From Palleronia pelagia (GTDB taxonomy: Bacteria > Pseudomonadota > Alphaproteobacteria > Rhodobacterales > Rhodobacteraceae), in assembly GCF_900110115.1 (NCBI RefSeq), contig NZ_FOCM01000001.1, forward strand, positions 310,001 to 374,000: a stretch of DNA of 64,000 bases, written 5' to 3'. This document shows, piece after piece, positions 11,404-19,760 of the stretch (position 1 is the stretch's first letter; every line of letters starts with the position of its first letter). Made by a program: the position numbers and the translations under genes. A model generated the notes under the pieces. The model ran no database searches, was not told where the DNA came from, and saw only the letters and a list, made by a program, of their open reading frames with translations.

Positions 11404-11859
11404 TCAGGTGATCGCCTCGAGCTGTTCCTTGCTCAGGTTGCCCGGCACCACGGTCAGCGGCACGGGCAGCGACCCGGCGATCTTCGACAGGTGCTGGACC
11501 AGCGGCCCCGGCCCGCCCTTTTCGCTGCTGGCGCCGAGAACCAGCACGCCGATCTCGCCGTCTTCCTCGATCTGCGCCATGAGCTGCGGCACCGCCTCGC
11601 CCTCGCGGATGACCAGTTCGGGGTCGACGCCCTGCCGGTCGCGCATCCACTTGGCGAAGACCTCGTAATGGGCGCGGATCCGCTCGCGCGCCTCTTCGCG
11701 CATGATCTCGCCCACGCCGACCCAGTGGTTGAACTCGTCGGGGGCGATGATGGACAGGATCTGCACGCCGCCGCCCGTCCGCGCGGCGCGCATGGCCGCG
11801 AAGCGCATGGCGTTCAGGCATTCGCGGCTGTCGTCGAGGATGACGAGGAACTTTCGCAT
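11404..11859 (-). CDS. Universal stress protein (UspA family)
   Basis: 151 residues with the Usp fold: MRKFLVILDDSRECLNAMRFA at the start and the ATP-binding-type loop GASSEKGGPGPLV near residue 113, followed by VPLTVVPGNL. Usp proteins bind ATP or respond to starvation and stress by unclear means. The ATG at 11859 has AGGGG seven bases upstream; the frame stays open for 46 more codons upstream, but these do not resemble the family. It is the first gene of a minus-strand series down to rimI. Confidence 0.9.
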   Translation of the reverse strand: MRKFLVILDDSRECLNAMRFAAMRAARTGGGVQILSIIAPDEFNHWVGVGEIMREEARERIRAHYEVFAKWMRDRQGVDPELVIREGEAVPQLMAQIEEDGEIGVLVLGASSEKGGPGPLVQHLSKIAGSLPVPLTVVPGNLSKEQLEAIT

Positions 11860-12234
11860 GGATACCCCTGGGGTGTCTTCGACGCGGATGATGCATGCCG
11901 CCCGACGGCCTGTCCAGCCGAGCGGGGCTGTCCGACGCATACGAAAGACGCCTGCGCATTGTGCTGACGCAGGGTCATATGCCTCAAAATCCGGCAATCG
12001 AGGCGGGCCTTGCGGGTCTCAACCGCTGAGTCCTGTGCGAATCCGCCTCCGAACGCTCCATTCGACCCGCCGGGTGATCAAACCGGCATCAGATGTGCGA
12101 CGGCGCCACCAGTCTGCGAAACCGAACCGCGCCGCCGCACGCGCAACCGAAATTGCGTGGGCAGGGATATGTTGCGGTGACGGCCCGTGTCGAGCCGGAA
12201 TCCCCCCGTTCCGCGCGCCTGATGAGGGGTCATC
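11860..12234. other. Divergent intergenic region, usp / urtA
   Basis: 375 bases without a convincing gene. It must hold the promoters for the stress-protein operon (minus) and the urea importer operon (plus). urtA has a GAGGGG Shine-Dalgarno at its right edge. I looked for a sigma-54 element, expected for a nitrogen-regulated operon, and found only a badly spaced TGG/TTGC pair at 12158-12175. No strong palindrome was seen. Confidence 0.6.
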
Positions 12235-13518
12235 ATGTCTATCCGTTCCGTTCTTCTTTCCTCCGCCGTTGTTCTGGGGGCGCTTCCCGCCGCCGCCCAG
12301 GACGTCTCGTGCCCGATCAAGGTCGGCGTGCTGCACTCGCTGTCGGGCACCATGGCCATCTCCGAGACCACGCTGAAAGACGCCATGCTGATGCTGGTCG
12401 AACAGCAGAACGAGGCGGGTGGCGTGCTGGGCTGCGAGCTCGAGGCCGTGGTCGTCGACCCGGCGTCGGACTGGCCGCTCTTCGCCGAGAAGGCGCGCGA
12501 ACTGCTGAGCGTGCACGAGGTCGACGTGATCTTCGGCAACTGGACCAGCGTGAGCCGCAAATCCGTTCTTCCGGTCATCGAAGAGCTGAACGGCCTGCTG
12601 TTCTACCCGGTGCAATACGAGGGCGAGGAGTCGTCGAAGAACGTCTTCTACACCGGCGCGGCGCCGAACCAGCAGGCCATCCCGGCCGTGGATTACTTCC
12701 TCGAGGAACTGGGCGTCGAGAAATTCGCGCTGCTGGGCACCGACTATGTCTATCCGCGCACCACGAACAACATCCTCGAAAGCTACCTGAAGGATGCGGG
12801 CATCGCGGACGAGGACATCTTCGTAAACTACACCCCCTTCGGCCATTCGGATTGGTCGACCATCGTGTCGGACGTGATCGAACTGGGCTCGGACGGCAGC
12901 CAGGTGGGCGTGATCTCGACCATCAACGGCGACGCCAACGTGGGCTTCTACAAGGAACTGGCCGCCCAGAACGTGAGCGCGGATGACATCCCCGTCGTCG
13001 CCTTCTCGGTCGGCGAGGAAGAGCTTTCGGGTCTCGACACCTCGAATCTCGAAGGGCACCTGGCCGCGTGGAACTACTTCATGTCCGCCGACACCGAGGC
13101 CAATGCCGAGTTCATCGCCGCCTGGCAGGACTTCATCGGCAGCGAGGACCGCGTGACCAACGACCCGATGGAGGCCCACTATATCGGCTTCAACATGTGG
13201 GTGAACGCGGTCGAAGAGGCCGGGACCACCGACGTCGACGCCGTGCGTCAGGCCATGTGGGGCCAGGAATTTCCCAACCTCACCGGCGGCACCGCGGTGA
13301 TGGGCACCAACCACCACCTGGCCAAGCCCGTGCTGATCGGCGAAATCCGCGCCGACGGCCAGTTCGACATCATCACCCAGACCGATCCGGTGCCGGGCGA
13401 CGCCTGGACCGACTTCCTGCCCGAGTCGGCCGTGCTCGAGTCCGATTGGCAGGAGCTGGAATGCGGGATGTACAACACCGAGACCGACACCTGCGTGCAG
13501 ATCAAGTCGAACTACTGA
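12235..13518 (+). CDS. urtA: Urea ABC transporter substrate-binding protein
   Basis: 427 residues with a signal peptide (AAAQ cleavage near residue 22) and the UrtA/AmiC-type periplasmic binding sequence: IKVGVLHSLSGTMAISE, DVIFGNWTSVSRKSVLPV, GLLFYPVQYEGEESS, LLGTDYVYPRTTNNI and NHHLAKPVLIGE. These match the urea-binding subset of branched-chain-amino-acid-type binding proteins. First gene of urtABCDE; normally induced on nitrogen limitation. Urease genes are not in the window. A GC hairpin follows the stop codon before urtB. Confidence 0.95.
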   Translation: MSIRSVLLSSAVVLGALPAAAQDVSCPIKVGVLHSLSGTMAISETTLKDAMLMLVEQQNEAGGVLGCELEAVVVDPASDWPLFAEKARELLSVHEVDVIFGNWTSVSRKSVLPVIEELNGLLFYPVQYEGEESSKNVFYTGAAPNQQAIPAVDYFLEELGVEKFALLGTDYVYPRTTNNILESYLKDAGIADEDIFVNYTPFGHSDWSTIVSDVIELGSDGSQVGVISTINGDANVGFYKELAAQNVSADDIPVVAFSVGEEELSGLDTSNLEGHLAAWNYFMSADTEANAEFIAAWQDFIGSEDRVTNDPMEAHYIGFNMWVNAVEEAGTTDVDAVRQAMWGQEFPNLTGGTAVMGTNHHLAKPVLIGEIRADGQFDIITQTDPVPGDAWTDFLPESAVLESDWQELECGMYNTETDTCVQIKSNY

Positions 13519-13530
13519 CCTGAGCCTCTG

Positions 13531-13556
13531 GGGCGCGCCGGCCGACCGGCGCGCCC
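13531..13556 (+). terminator. Hairpin between urtA and urtB
   Basis: A perfect 11-bp stem (13531-13541 with 13546-13556, GGGCGCGCCGG and its complement) and a CCGA loop, 12 bases after the urtA stop. No U-run follows, so an mRNA-stabilising or partially terminating stem that raises UrtA over UrtBCDE is more likely than a full terminator. Confidence 0.65.
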
Positions 13557-13578
13557 ATTGCCCTGACCGGGACGATCC

Positions 13579-15519
13579 ATGCGCCGCCTTTTCCTCGCCC
13601 TTGCCCTGTGCCTGTTCGCCCCCACCGCGGTGGTCGCGCAGGACCTGCAATCGATCCTCCAGACCCACGCCGACGAGGTCGCCGACCCCGGCCGCCGCAG
13701 CGTGGGCGTCGTGATCGACGACCTGCTGGCCGCCGGTTTGCCCAACGCGCCGGATTTCCTGGCCGCGTGGCAGGACCGCGACATCGTCCGTGACACCGCC
13801 GATGGCCGCTTCTACCGCGCCGGGCGCACGTCGGACGGGCAGATCACCCTGATCGACCTGGACACCGGCGCGGAGACAATGGTGCCCGAGGACCGCGTGG
13901 AAGAGGTTCGGCCCAATGGCGGCGTGCGCCGGGTGCTGGGCGGCGCGCTGGTCCGCTTCCGCCTGTCCGACCCCGCGCCCGAGGTGCGGCGCGAGGCGCT
14001 GACCTCCATCGCCCGGCGGCCCGATGCCGACCAGATCGAACCGCTGACCCAGTCCATTCCCGACGAGCCCGTCGCCGCCATCCGCGCCGAGAAGGAGCGT
14101 CTGCGCAACATCCTGATCGCCCGTTTCGGCGAGACCACCGAGGCCCGCGTCGAGGCGATCGAAGGGCTGGGCGGCACCGTGTCCTCCGACGCCCGCGCGG
14201 CGCTGAGCCAGATCCTCGAGACCGAGGAGCGCGTGGCGGCGACCTTGCCGGATGACGTCAACGTCGCGCGCATCCTCACCCCGGGCGAGGATATCAGCCG
14301 GGTCGAGGCCTATGGCCGGCTGGTCGACGAAGGCCTGGCTCCCGCCCGCGTGTCGGACGCGGCGCTGCGCGACGCGTTGATCGCGGCGATCGAGGACGGC
14401 ACCGTCGCCGGCGTGCCGGTCGAGACGCTGGACACCGACGCCGCCCGCCGCGACGCCTATGTCACCCTGGCCGAAGCGGGCGAGGTTCCGCCCTTCGTCA
14501 CCGAGGAAGAGGTCGACGCCGCGCTGGCCGATCACGTGTTTTTCGCCGCCTACGACGAGGACGACCCCGCCATCACCGATGCCGCGCGCGAAACGCTCGA
14601 GGCGGTGGATCTGCGCGTCGGCGCCGCCCAGACCGCCGACTTGGCGCTGGACGCGCTGTCGCTGGCCTCGATCTACTTCCTGGCGGCCATCGGGCTCGCC
14701 ATCACCTTCGGCGTCATGGGGGTCATCAACATGGCCCATGGCGAATTCATCATGATGGGCGCCTACACCGGCTATGTCGTCCAGCAATTCGTGCCCGACT
14801 ACACCCTGTCGCTGGTGATCGCGCTGCCGCTGGCCTTCCTGGTCGCGGGCGCCGCCGGGATCGCGATGGAGCGGCTGGTGATCCGGCACCTCTATCACCG
14901 CCCGCTGGAGACGCTGCTGGCGACCTTCGGTATCTCGATCGCGCTGCAGCAGCTGGCCAAGAACATCTTCGGCACGCAGGCGCGACCGCTCACCGCGCCG
15001 GGCTGGCTGGACGGGCAGTGGGTCCTGAACGAGCTGGTGGGCATCAGCTATATCCGCATCGCCATCTTCGTGCTGGCGGCGCTGTTCCTCGGGCTGCTGC
15101 TGTTCATCCTGAACCGCACGCGGCTGGGGCTCGAGGTGCGGGCGGTCACGCAGAACCCGGGCATGGCGGCCAGCATGGGGATCGACCCCGACCGCATCAA
15201 CATGGCGACCTTCGGCATCGGTTCGGGCATCGCGGGGATCGCGGGCGTGGCCATCGGCCTCTACGCGCAGGTCACGTCCGAGATGGGGGCGAACTACATC
15301 GTGCAAAGCTTCATGACCGTGGTCGTGGGCGGCGTCGGCAATGTCTGGGGCACGCTGGCGGGGGCGGGGCTGATCGGCGTGCTGCAGAAGCTGATCGAGT
15401 CGCTGAACCCGTCCAACACGCTGGCGGCGCAGACCTACATGATCCTCTTCATCATCGTGTTCATCCAGTTCCGGCCGCGCGGCATCGTCGCGCTGCGCGG
15501 ACGTGCGGCGGGGGACTGA
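13579..15519 (+). CDS. urtB: Urea ABC transporter permease UrtB
   Basis: 646 residues. Residues 1-22 are a signal peptide; about 25-345 are a helical, repeat-like periplasmic region (DQIEPLTQSIPDEPVAAIRAEKERLRN and similar); the LivH-type membrane domain begins near residue 354 (LASIYFLAAIGLAITFGVMGVINMAHGEFIMMG). The long exported N-terminal part is a family trait of UrtB and absent from LivH, though here it is at the long end. The last membrane part has VVVGGVGNVWGTLAGAGLIG. With UrtC it forms the urea channel through the inner membrane. It ends three bases before urtC. Confidence 0.94.
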   Translation: MRRLFLALALCLFAPTAVVAQDLQSILQTHADEVADPGRRSVGVVIDDLLAAGLPNAPDFLAAWQDRDIVRDTADGRFYRAGRTSDGQITLIDLDTGAETMVPEDRVEEVRPNGGVRRVLGGALVRFRLSDPAPEVRREALTSIARRPDADQIEPLTQSIPDEPVAAIRAEKERLRNILIARFGETTEARVEAIEGLGGTVSSDARAALSQILETEERVAATLPDDVNVARILTPGEDISRVEAYGRLVDEGLAPARVSDAALRDALIAAIEDGTVAGVPVETLDTDAARRDAYVTLAEAGEVPPFVTEEEVDAALADHVFFAAYDEDDPAITDAARETLEAVDLRVGAAQTADLALDALSLASIYFLAAIGLAITFGVMGVINMAHGEFIMMGAYTGYVVQQFVPDYTLSLVIALPLAFLVAGAAGIAMERLVIRHLYHRPLETLLATFGISIALQQLAKNIFGTQARPLTAPGWLDGQWVLNELVGISYIRIAIFVLAALFLGLLLFILNRTRLGLEVRAVTQNPGMAASMGIDPDRINMATFGIGSGIAGIAGVAIGLYAQVTSEMGANYIVQSFMTVVVGGVGNVWGTLAGAGLIGVLQKLIESLNPSNTLAAQTYMILFIIVFIQFRPRGIVALRGRAAGD

Positions 15520-15522
15520 GCC

Positions 15523-16770
15523 ATGGCCGTCAGCGAAAGCCTGCCCCTGCGCCCCACGCCGCGTCCCGCCACGGCGCCGTCCACCTGGGTGTTCCTCGGG
15601 GCGCTGGCCGTCTTCACGCTGGTCGTCACGGTGATGGCCAGCCAAGGCATGATCTCGACCGCCTTCGTCAAGACGCTGGGCAAGACCTTGTGCCTGATGC
15701 TGGCTGCCGTCGCCATGGACGTGGTCTGGGGCTATACCGGCATCCTCAGCCTCGGGCACATGGCGTTCTTCGGGCTGGGCGGTTACATGATCGGGATGTG
15801 GCTGATGTACGCGCGGACCGAGAACATCGTCGCGCCCGCGCTGGCCCAGCAGCCCCTGCCGCCCACCCAGGACGAGATCCGGGATGCCATCGGGTCGCAG
15901 ATCTTCGGCGTCGTGGGGGCGTCCGACTTTCCGCTGGTCTGGATGTTCTCGCATTCGCTGGTCGCGCAGCTTGCCCTTGTCGTGCTGGTGCCGGGTCTGC
16001 TGGCGCTGGTCTTCGGCTGGCTGGCCTTCCGCAGCCGGGTCACGGGCGTCTACCTGTCGATCCTGACGCAGGCGATGACGCTCGCGCTGGCGCTTTACCT
16101 CTTCCAGAACGACAGCGGCCTGCGCGGCAACAACGGGCTGTCGGGGCTGCAGAACATTCCCGGCTACGAGCAGGTTCCGCAGGCGACGATCTCCCTGTGG
16201 TTCCTGTGGGCGTCGGCGCTGGCACTGGCGCTGGGCTACCTGCTGTTCGCCTGGGTGGTGTCGGGCAAGATGGGCAGCGTGCTGCGTGCCGTTCGCGACG
16301 ACGAGGCGCGGGTGCGGTTCCTGGGCTATCACGTGGAGGGCTTCAAGCTGTTCGCCTTCACCCTCACCGCGGTGGTCACGGGGATCGCCGGCGCGCTTTA
16401 TTACCCGCAGGCGGGCATCATCAACCCGGCCGAGATCGCGCCCATCGCCTCGATCTACCTGGCGGTCTGGGTCGCGATCGGCGGGCGCGGGCGGCTCTAC
16501 GGCGCGGCCATCGGCGCGGCGCTGGTGTCGCTCCTGTCCAGCTGGTTCACCGGCGGCGGCGCGCCCGACATCAACCTGGGCGTCTACACCGTGCAATGGA
16601 CCGACTGGTGGCTGGTGCTGCTGGGCCTCAGCTTCGTCTGCGTCACGCTGTTCGCGCCCAAGGGGATCGGCGGGCTGGTGGACCTGGTGCAGGCGCGGCG
16701 CGTGCCCGACCGGCAGGGGGACTACGGCCCCGACAAGGGCGCCAAGCGGCAGGAGGAGGGCCGCGAATGA
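15523..16770 (+). CDS. urtC: Urea ABC transporter permease UrtC
   Basis: 415 residues, LivM-type permease. Diagnostic stretches are VAMDVVWGYTGILSLGHMAFFGLGGY (about 64-90), FRSRVTGVYLSILTQAMTLAL and the coupling-helix region GKMGSVLRAVRDDEARVRFLGYHVEGFKLFAF. A charged tail (GDYGPDKGAKRQEEGRE) ends the protein. Its stop overlaps the start of urtD by four bases (ATGA). Forms the membrane pore with UrtB. Confidence 0.94.
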   Translation: MAVSESLPLRPTPRPATAPSTWVFLGALAVFTLVVTVMASQGMISTAFVKTLGKTLCLMLAAVAMDVVWGYTGILSLGHMAFFGLGGYMIGMWLMYARTENIVAPALAQQPLPPTQDEIRDAIGSQIFGVVGASDFPLVWMFSHSLVAQLALVVLVPGLLALVFGWLAFRSRVTGVYLSILTQAMTLALALYLFQNDSGLRGNNGLSGLQNIPGYEQVPQATISLWFLWASALALALGYLLFAWVVSGKMGSVLRAVRDDEARVRFLGYHVEGFKLFAFTLTAVVTGIAGALYYPQAGIINPAEIAPIASIYLAVWVAIGGRGRLYGAAIGAALVSLLSSWFTGGGAPDINLGVYTVQWTDWWLVLLGLSFVCVTLFAPKGIGGLVDLVQARRVPDRQGDYGPDKGAKRQEEGRE

Positions 16771-17498
16771 CCCTGCTGGAAGTTTCGGGCGTGTCGGTCA
16801 GCTTCGATGGCTTCCAGGCCATCGACAACCTGTCCTTCTCCATCGGCGAGCCCGAGCTGCGCGCCGTGATCGGCCCCAATGGCGCGGGTAAGACCACCTT
16901 CATGGACATCGTGACCGGCAAGACCCGGCCGGATTCGGGCCACGTGCTGTGGGGCGAGGAAAACCGCAACCTGGTGGGGCTGAGCGAGCAGGCCATCGCG
17001 CGGCTGGGCGTGGGGCGCAAGTTCCAGAAGCCCACCGTGTTCGAAGCGCAATCGGTGCGCGACAACCTGGCCATGGCGCTGAAGGCGCCGCGCGGGCCGT
17101 TCGACGTGCTGCTGCGCCGAAATATCGACGAGGGCCGCCTGCATGAGGTCGCGGCCGAGATCGGGCTGGAAGATCACCTCGACCGTCCCGCCGGTGCGCT
17201 GAGCCATGGGCAGAAGCAGTGGCTCGAAATCGGGATGCTGCTGGCGCAGGAGCCGCGGCTTCTGCTGGTGGACGAACCCGCGGCGGGCATGACCACCGCC
17301 GAGCGCGAGCATACCACCGACCTTCTGAACCGGCTGGCCCAGCGGCACGCCATCGTCGTGGTCGAGCACGACATGGCCTTCGTCCGCCGCCTGGGCTGCA
17401 AGGTCACCGTGCTGCACGAGGGGCGCGTGCTGGCCGAGGGATCGCTGGACCACGTGACGCAGAACAAGGACGTGATCGATGTCTACCTGGGGCGCTGA
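16767..17498 (+). CDS. urtD: Urea ABC transporter ATP-binding protein UrtD
   Basis: 243 residues, LivG-type ATPase. Walker A GPNGAGKTT (about residue 38), signature LSHGQKQWLEIGMLL, Walker B LLLVDEPA, switch histidine in VVEHDMAF. The start at 16767 overlaps the urtC stop (ATGA); the frame is open far upstream but MTLLEVSGVSVSFDGFQAID is the family start. Pairs with UrtE to power urea uptake; urtE follows after three bases. Confidence 0.94.
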   Translation: MTLLEVSGVSVSFDGFQAIDNLSFSIGEPELRAVIGPNGAGKTTFMDIVTGKTRPDSGHVLWGEENRNLVGLSEQAIARLGVGRKFQKPTVFEAQSVRDNLAMALKAPRGPFDVLLRRNIDEGRLHEVAAEIGLEDHLDRPAGALSHGQKQWLEIGMLLAQEPRLLLVDEPAAGMTTAEREHTTDLLNRLAQRHAIVVVEHDMAFVRRLGCKVTVLHEGRVLAEGSLDHVTQNKDVIDVYLGR

Positions 17499-17501
17499 GC
17501 G

Positions 17502-18197
17502 ATGCTGGACGTAACCGGTCTGACCCTGCGCTATGGCCAGAGCCAGGTGCTCCACGGTGTGGACCTCGTGGCGCGGCCGGGGCAGGTGACCGCGCTCATG
17601 GGCGTGAACGGGGTCGGGAAGACCTCGCTGATGAAGGCCATCGCCGGGCGGCATCCCTTCACCGAGGGGCGGATCACGCTGGACGGCCGCGACCTGGGCC
17701 ATCCCAACGCCGTGACGGCGGCGCGGGCCGGCATCGCCTATGTCCCCCAGGGACGCGAGGTGTTCCCGCTGCTGAGCGTGGCCGAGAATCTGGAAACCGG
17801 CTTTGCCTGCCTGCCGCGCGGCGGTCGGGACGTGCCCGACCGGATCTTCGAGCTGTTCCCGGTGCTGGCCAAGATGCGCCACCGGCGCGGCGGGGACCTG
17901 TCGGGCGGGCAGCAGCAACAGCTGGCCATTGCGCGGGCGCTGATCGCACGGCCGCGGGTGCTGCTGCTGGACGAGCCCACCGAGGGCATCCAGCCGTCGA
18001 TCATCAAGGATATCGGCCGCGTCATCGAGGTGCTGCGCGACGAGGGCGAGATCGCCATCGTGCTGGTCGAGCAATATTTCGACTTCGCGCTGGGCCTTGC
18101 CGACCGGGTGACCGTGCTGCAGGGCGGACAGGTCAGTTTCCGGACCGAGGATGTCGCCGCCGACCGCGACAAGCTGGCCGACGCCATGGCGCTGTAA
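17502..18197 (+). CDS. urtE: Urea ABC transporter ATP-binding protein UrtE
   Basis: 231 residues, LivF-type ATPase: Walker A GVNGVGKTS (here N-G-V in place of the usual N-G-A), signature LSGGQQQQLAIARAL, Walker B VLLLDEPTEGIQPSI, switch histidine region IVLVEQYFDFA with Gln in the usual LivF/UrtE pattern. Last gene of urtABCDE. It converges on the FG-GAP protein gene with a 63-base gap that holds a weak hairpin. Confidence 0.94.
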   Translation: MLDVTGLTLRYGQSQVLHGVDLVARPGQVTALMGVNGVGKTSLMKAIAGRHPFTEGRITLDGRDLGHPNAVTAARAGIAYVPQGREVFPLLSVAENLETGFACLPRGGRDVPDRIFELFPVLAKMRHRRGGDLSGGQQQQLAIARALIARPRVLLLDEPTEGIQPSIIKDIGRVIEVLRDEGEIAIVLVEQYFDFALGLADRVTVLQGGQVSFRTEDVAADRDKLADAMAL

Positions 18198-18228
18198 CCC
18201 GGATTATCTGAAGAATTCCCGGATCTTC

Positions 18229-18253
18229 CGCACACTATCGCGGAGCGTGTGCG
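18229..18253. terminator. Possible hairpin between convergent urtE and FG-GAP gene
   Basis: Inverted repeat CGCACAC (18229-18235) / GTGTGCG (18247-18253) with an 11-base loop in the gap between two convergent genes. No T-run flanks it, so it is only a weak terminator candidate. Confidence 0.35.
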
Positions 18254-18260
18254 CCCGCTT

Positions 18261-19760
18261 TCACTCGCGCCGCAGGGTGATCGCGGTGTCCGCCGCGACC
18301 GGCTGCCAGTCGCCCACCGTGCCGTCGGGCCACGTGACGCGCAGTTCGGCAATGTCCGCGTCGCCCAGCCCGAAATGCACCGGCCCCGCCTGTCCCCCGG
18401 CATGGCCGCCGCCCACCGTCACCTCGCGCGATTGTGGTCCGGCGGCCCCGCGCAGGTCGATCCACGCGCCCACGGCATTGCGGTTCGGCCCCGGCTGCTC
18501 GAGCGTCACCGACAGCCGGTGACCGGAATCGGGGGTCGCGTTCTGCCAGATCTCGAGCGGCGCGCGGCGGTTCACCACCACCAGGTCCAGCCGCCCGTCG
18601 CCGTTCAGATCGGCAAGGCCGCCGCCGCGCGACCGGGCCACCGTGGCGACACCGGCATCGGCCGCGGCCTCGACGAAGGTGCCATCCGCGCCCTGCATCA
18701 GCAGGTTGTTGGGATCCTCCATCGCGAGGCCGGGCATCTGGTCGACATTGCCCTTGGCGATGAACAGGTCCAGCCGCCCGTCGTTGTCGACATCGCCGAA
18801 CTCGGCGTGCCAGCCGGTCGAGGGGCGTCCGTCGTCCCCGGTATGCGGGCGCTGGGCGTAGGCGCCGATGGCGAAGGGGAAGGCGGTGAACCCGCCGCCG
18901 GTGTTCTCCATGATCATCTGGTCGCCCATGGAGGTCAGGACCACCTCGGGCCGCCCGTCGCCGGTGATGTCGCCGCTGGCGATGCCCATGCCCCACAGGC
19001 GCATGGTGTCCCAGCCCTCGGCCGCGCCCCATTCGCGCAGGGGCGACAGGCCCCACATCTGCTCGTACCCGTCGCTGAGGTAGTAATGGCGGTCGTTCGA
19101 CACGCGCAGCAGCGGATCGCCCTCGCGCCGCCAGTCCGAGATCAGCATGGACAGCGGGCAGAAGGACGGCGCCAGCGGGATCGGCGCGCCATAGCGGTCC
19201 CCCTCGGGGCGGAGCAGGTAGCTTTCGTCGCAGGTGCCGAAGGGGCCGTCCGGGTCGTCGCGGTCCACGTAGTTGCCGATGGCAAGGGTGGGACGGTCCG
19301 CGCCGTCCTCCCACGTGGCGCTGAAGGCCGTGGTCCAGCGCGCGTCCTCGGGCAGGCCCATCGCGGCAGTGGCATCGGTGAAGCCGCAATCGCCATCGCC
19401 GCGCAGAAGGCGGTTCACGCCGTCACGCAGCACGAACAGGTCCATGTGCCCGTCGCCGTCCACGTCCAGCGGGTAGGCGCCGATGACGCCCGTTTCCTGC
19501 GCGGGACCCGCGCGGAAGGTGATGTCGCCGCCGGGGGTGGTTTCGTTCACCAGCAGGCTGGCGGGCGCCGCGCCACCGGCGGCGAAAAGGTCGGGCCGGC
19601 TATCGCCGTTGCAATCGAGGATGGCGACACCACCGCCGACGAAATGCGTCCAGCCGCCTTCGTAGAAATGGGGCGCGGGCAGGGCGCCCGACCGGTCTAT
19701 GAAAGCGGGATCGGCATGGGCGGGCAGGGCGAAGAGCAGGGGCAGGATCAGGCGACGCAT
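18261..19760 (-). CDS. Exported FG-GAP/VCBS repeat protein (CRTAC1 family)
   Basis: 499 residues with a short signal peptide (ALPAHADP, about 1-16). It carries at least five calcium-binding FG-GAP loops: LDCNGDSRPDLF, LDVDGDGHMDLF, GDITGDGRPEVV, GDVDNDGRLDLF and ADLNGDGRLDLV, i.e. a seven-bladed-propeller type protein, and a C-terminal UnbV/ASPIC-like region (NAVGAWIDLRGAAG ... GLGDADIAELRVTWPDG). Role is unknown; such proteins are periplasmic or surface-exposed. Its start lies inside the end of the ROK regulator gene (13-base overlap), so it is translated from the same transcript. The start at 19760 gives the signal peptide. Confidence 0.85.
   Translation of the reverse strand: MRRLILPLLFALPAHADPAFIDRSGALPAPHFYEGGWTHFVGGGVAILDCNGDSRPDLFAAGGAAPASLLVNETTPGGDITFRAGPAQETGVIGAYPLDVDGDGHMDLFVLRDGVNRLLRGDGDCGFTDATAAMGLPEDARWTTAFSATWEDGADRPTLAIGNYVDRDDPDGPFGTCDESYLLRPEGDRYGAPIPLAPSFCPLSMLISDWRREGDPLLRVSNDRHYYLSDGYEQMWGLSPLREWGAAEGWDTMRLWGMGIASGDITGDGRPEVVLTSMGDQMIMENTGGGFTAFPFAIGAYAQRPHTGDDGRPSTGWHAEFGDVDNDGRLDLFIAKGNVDQMPGLAMEDPNNLLMQGADGTFVEAAADAGVATVARSRGGGLADLNGDGRLDLVVVNRRAPLEIWQNATPDSGHRLSVTLEQPGPNRNAVGAWIDLRGAAGPQSREVTVGGGHAGGQAGPVHFGLGDADIAELRVTWPDGTVGDWQPVAADTAITLRRE

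Noticed and set aside
12158-12175. Possible sigma-54 promoter before urtA (TGG ... TTGC)
   Set aside because: The spacing between the two elements is 11 bases instead of 8, so -24/-12 geometry fails.
12019-16596. A 1525-codon open frame antisense to urtA-urtB-urtC
   Set aside because: It is a shadow of strong G/C third-position bias; its translation is rich in His, Arg, Gly and Gln without any domain, and five confirmed urt genes run opposite.
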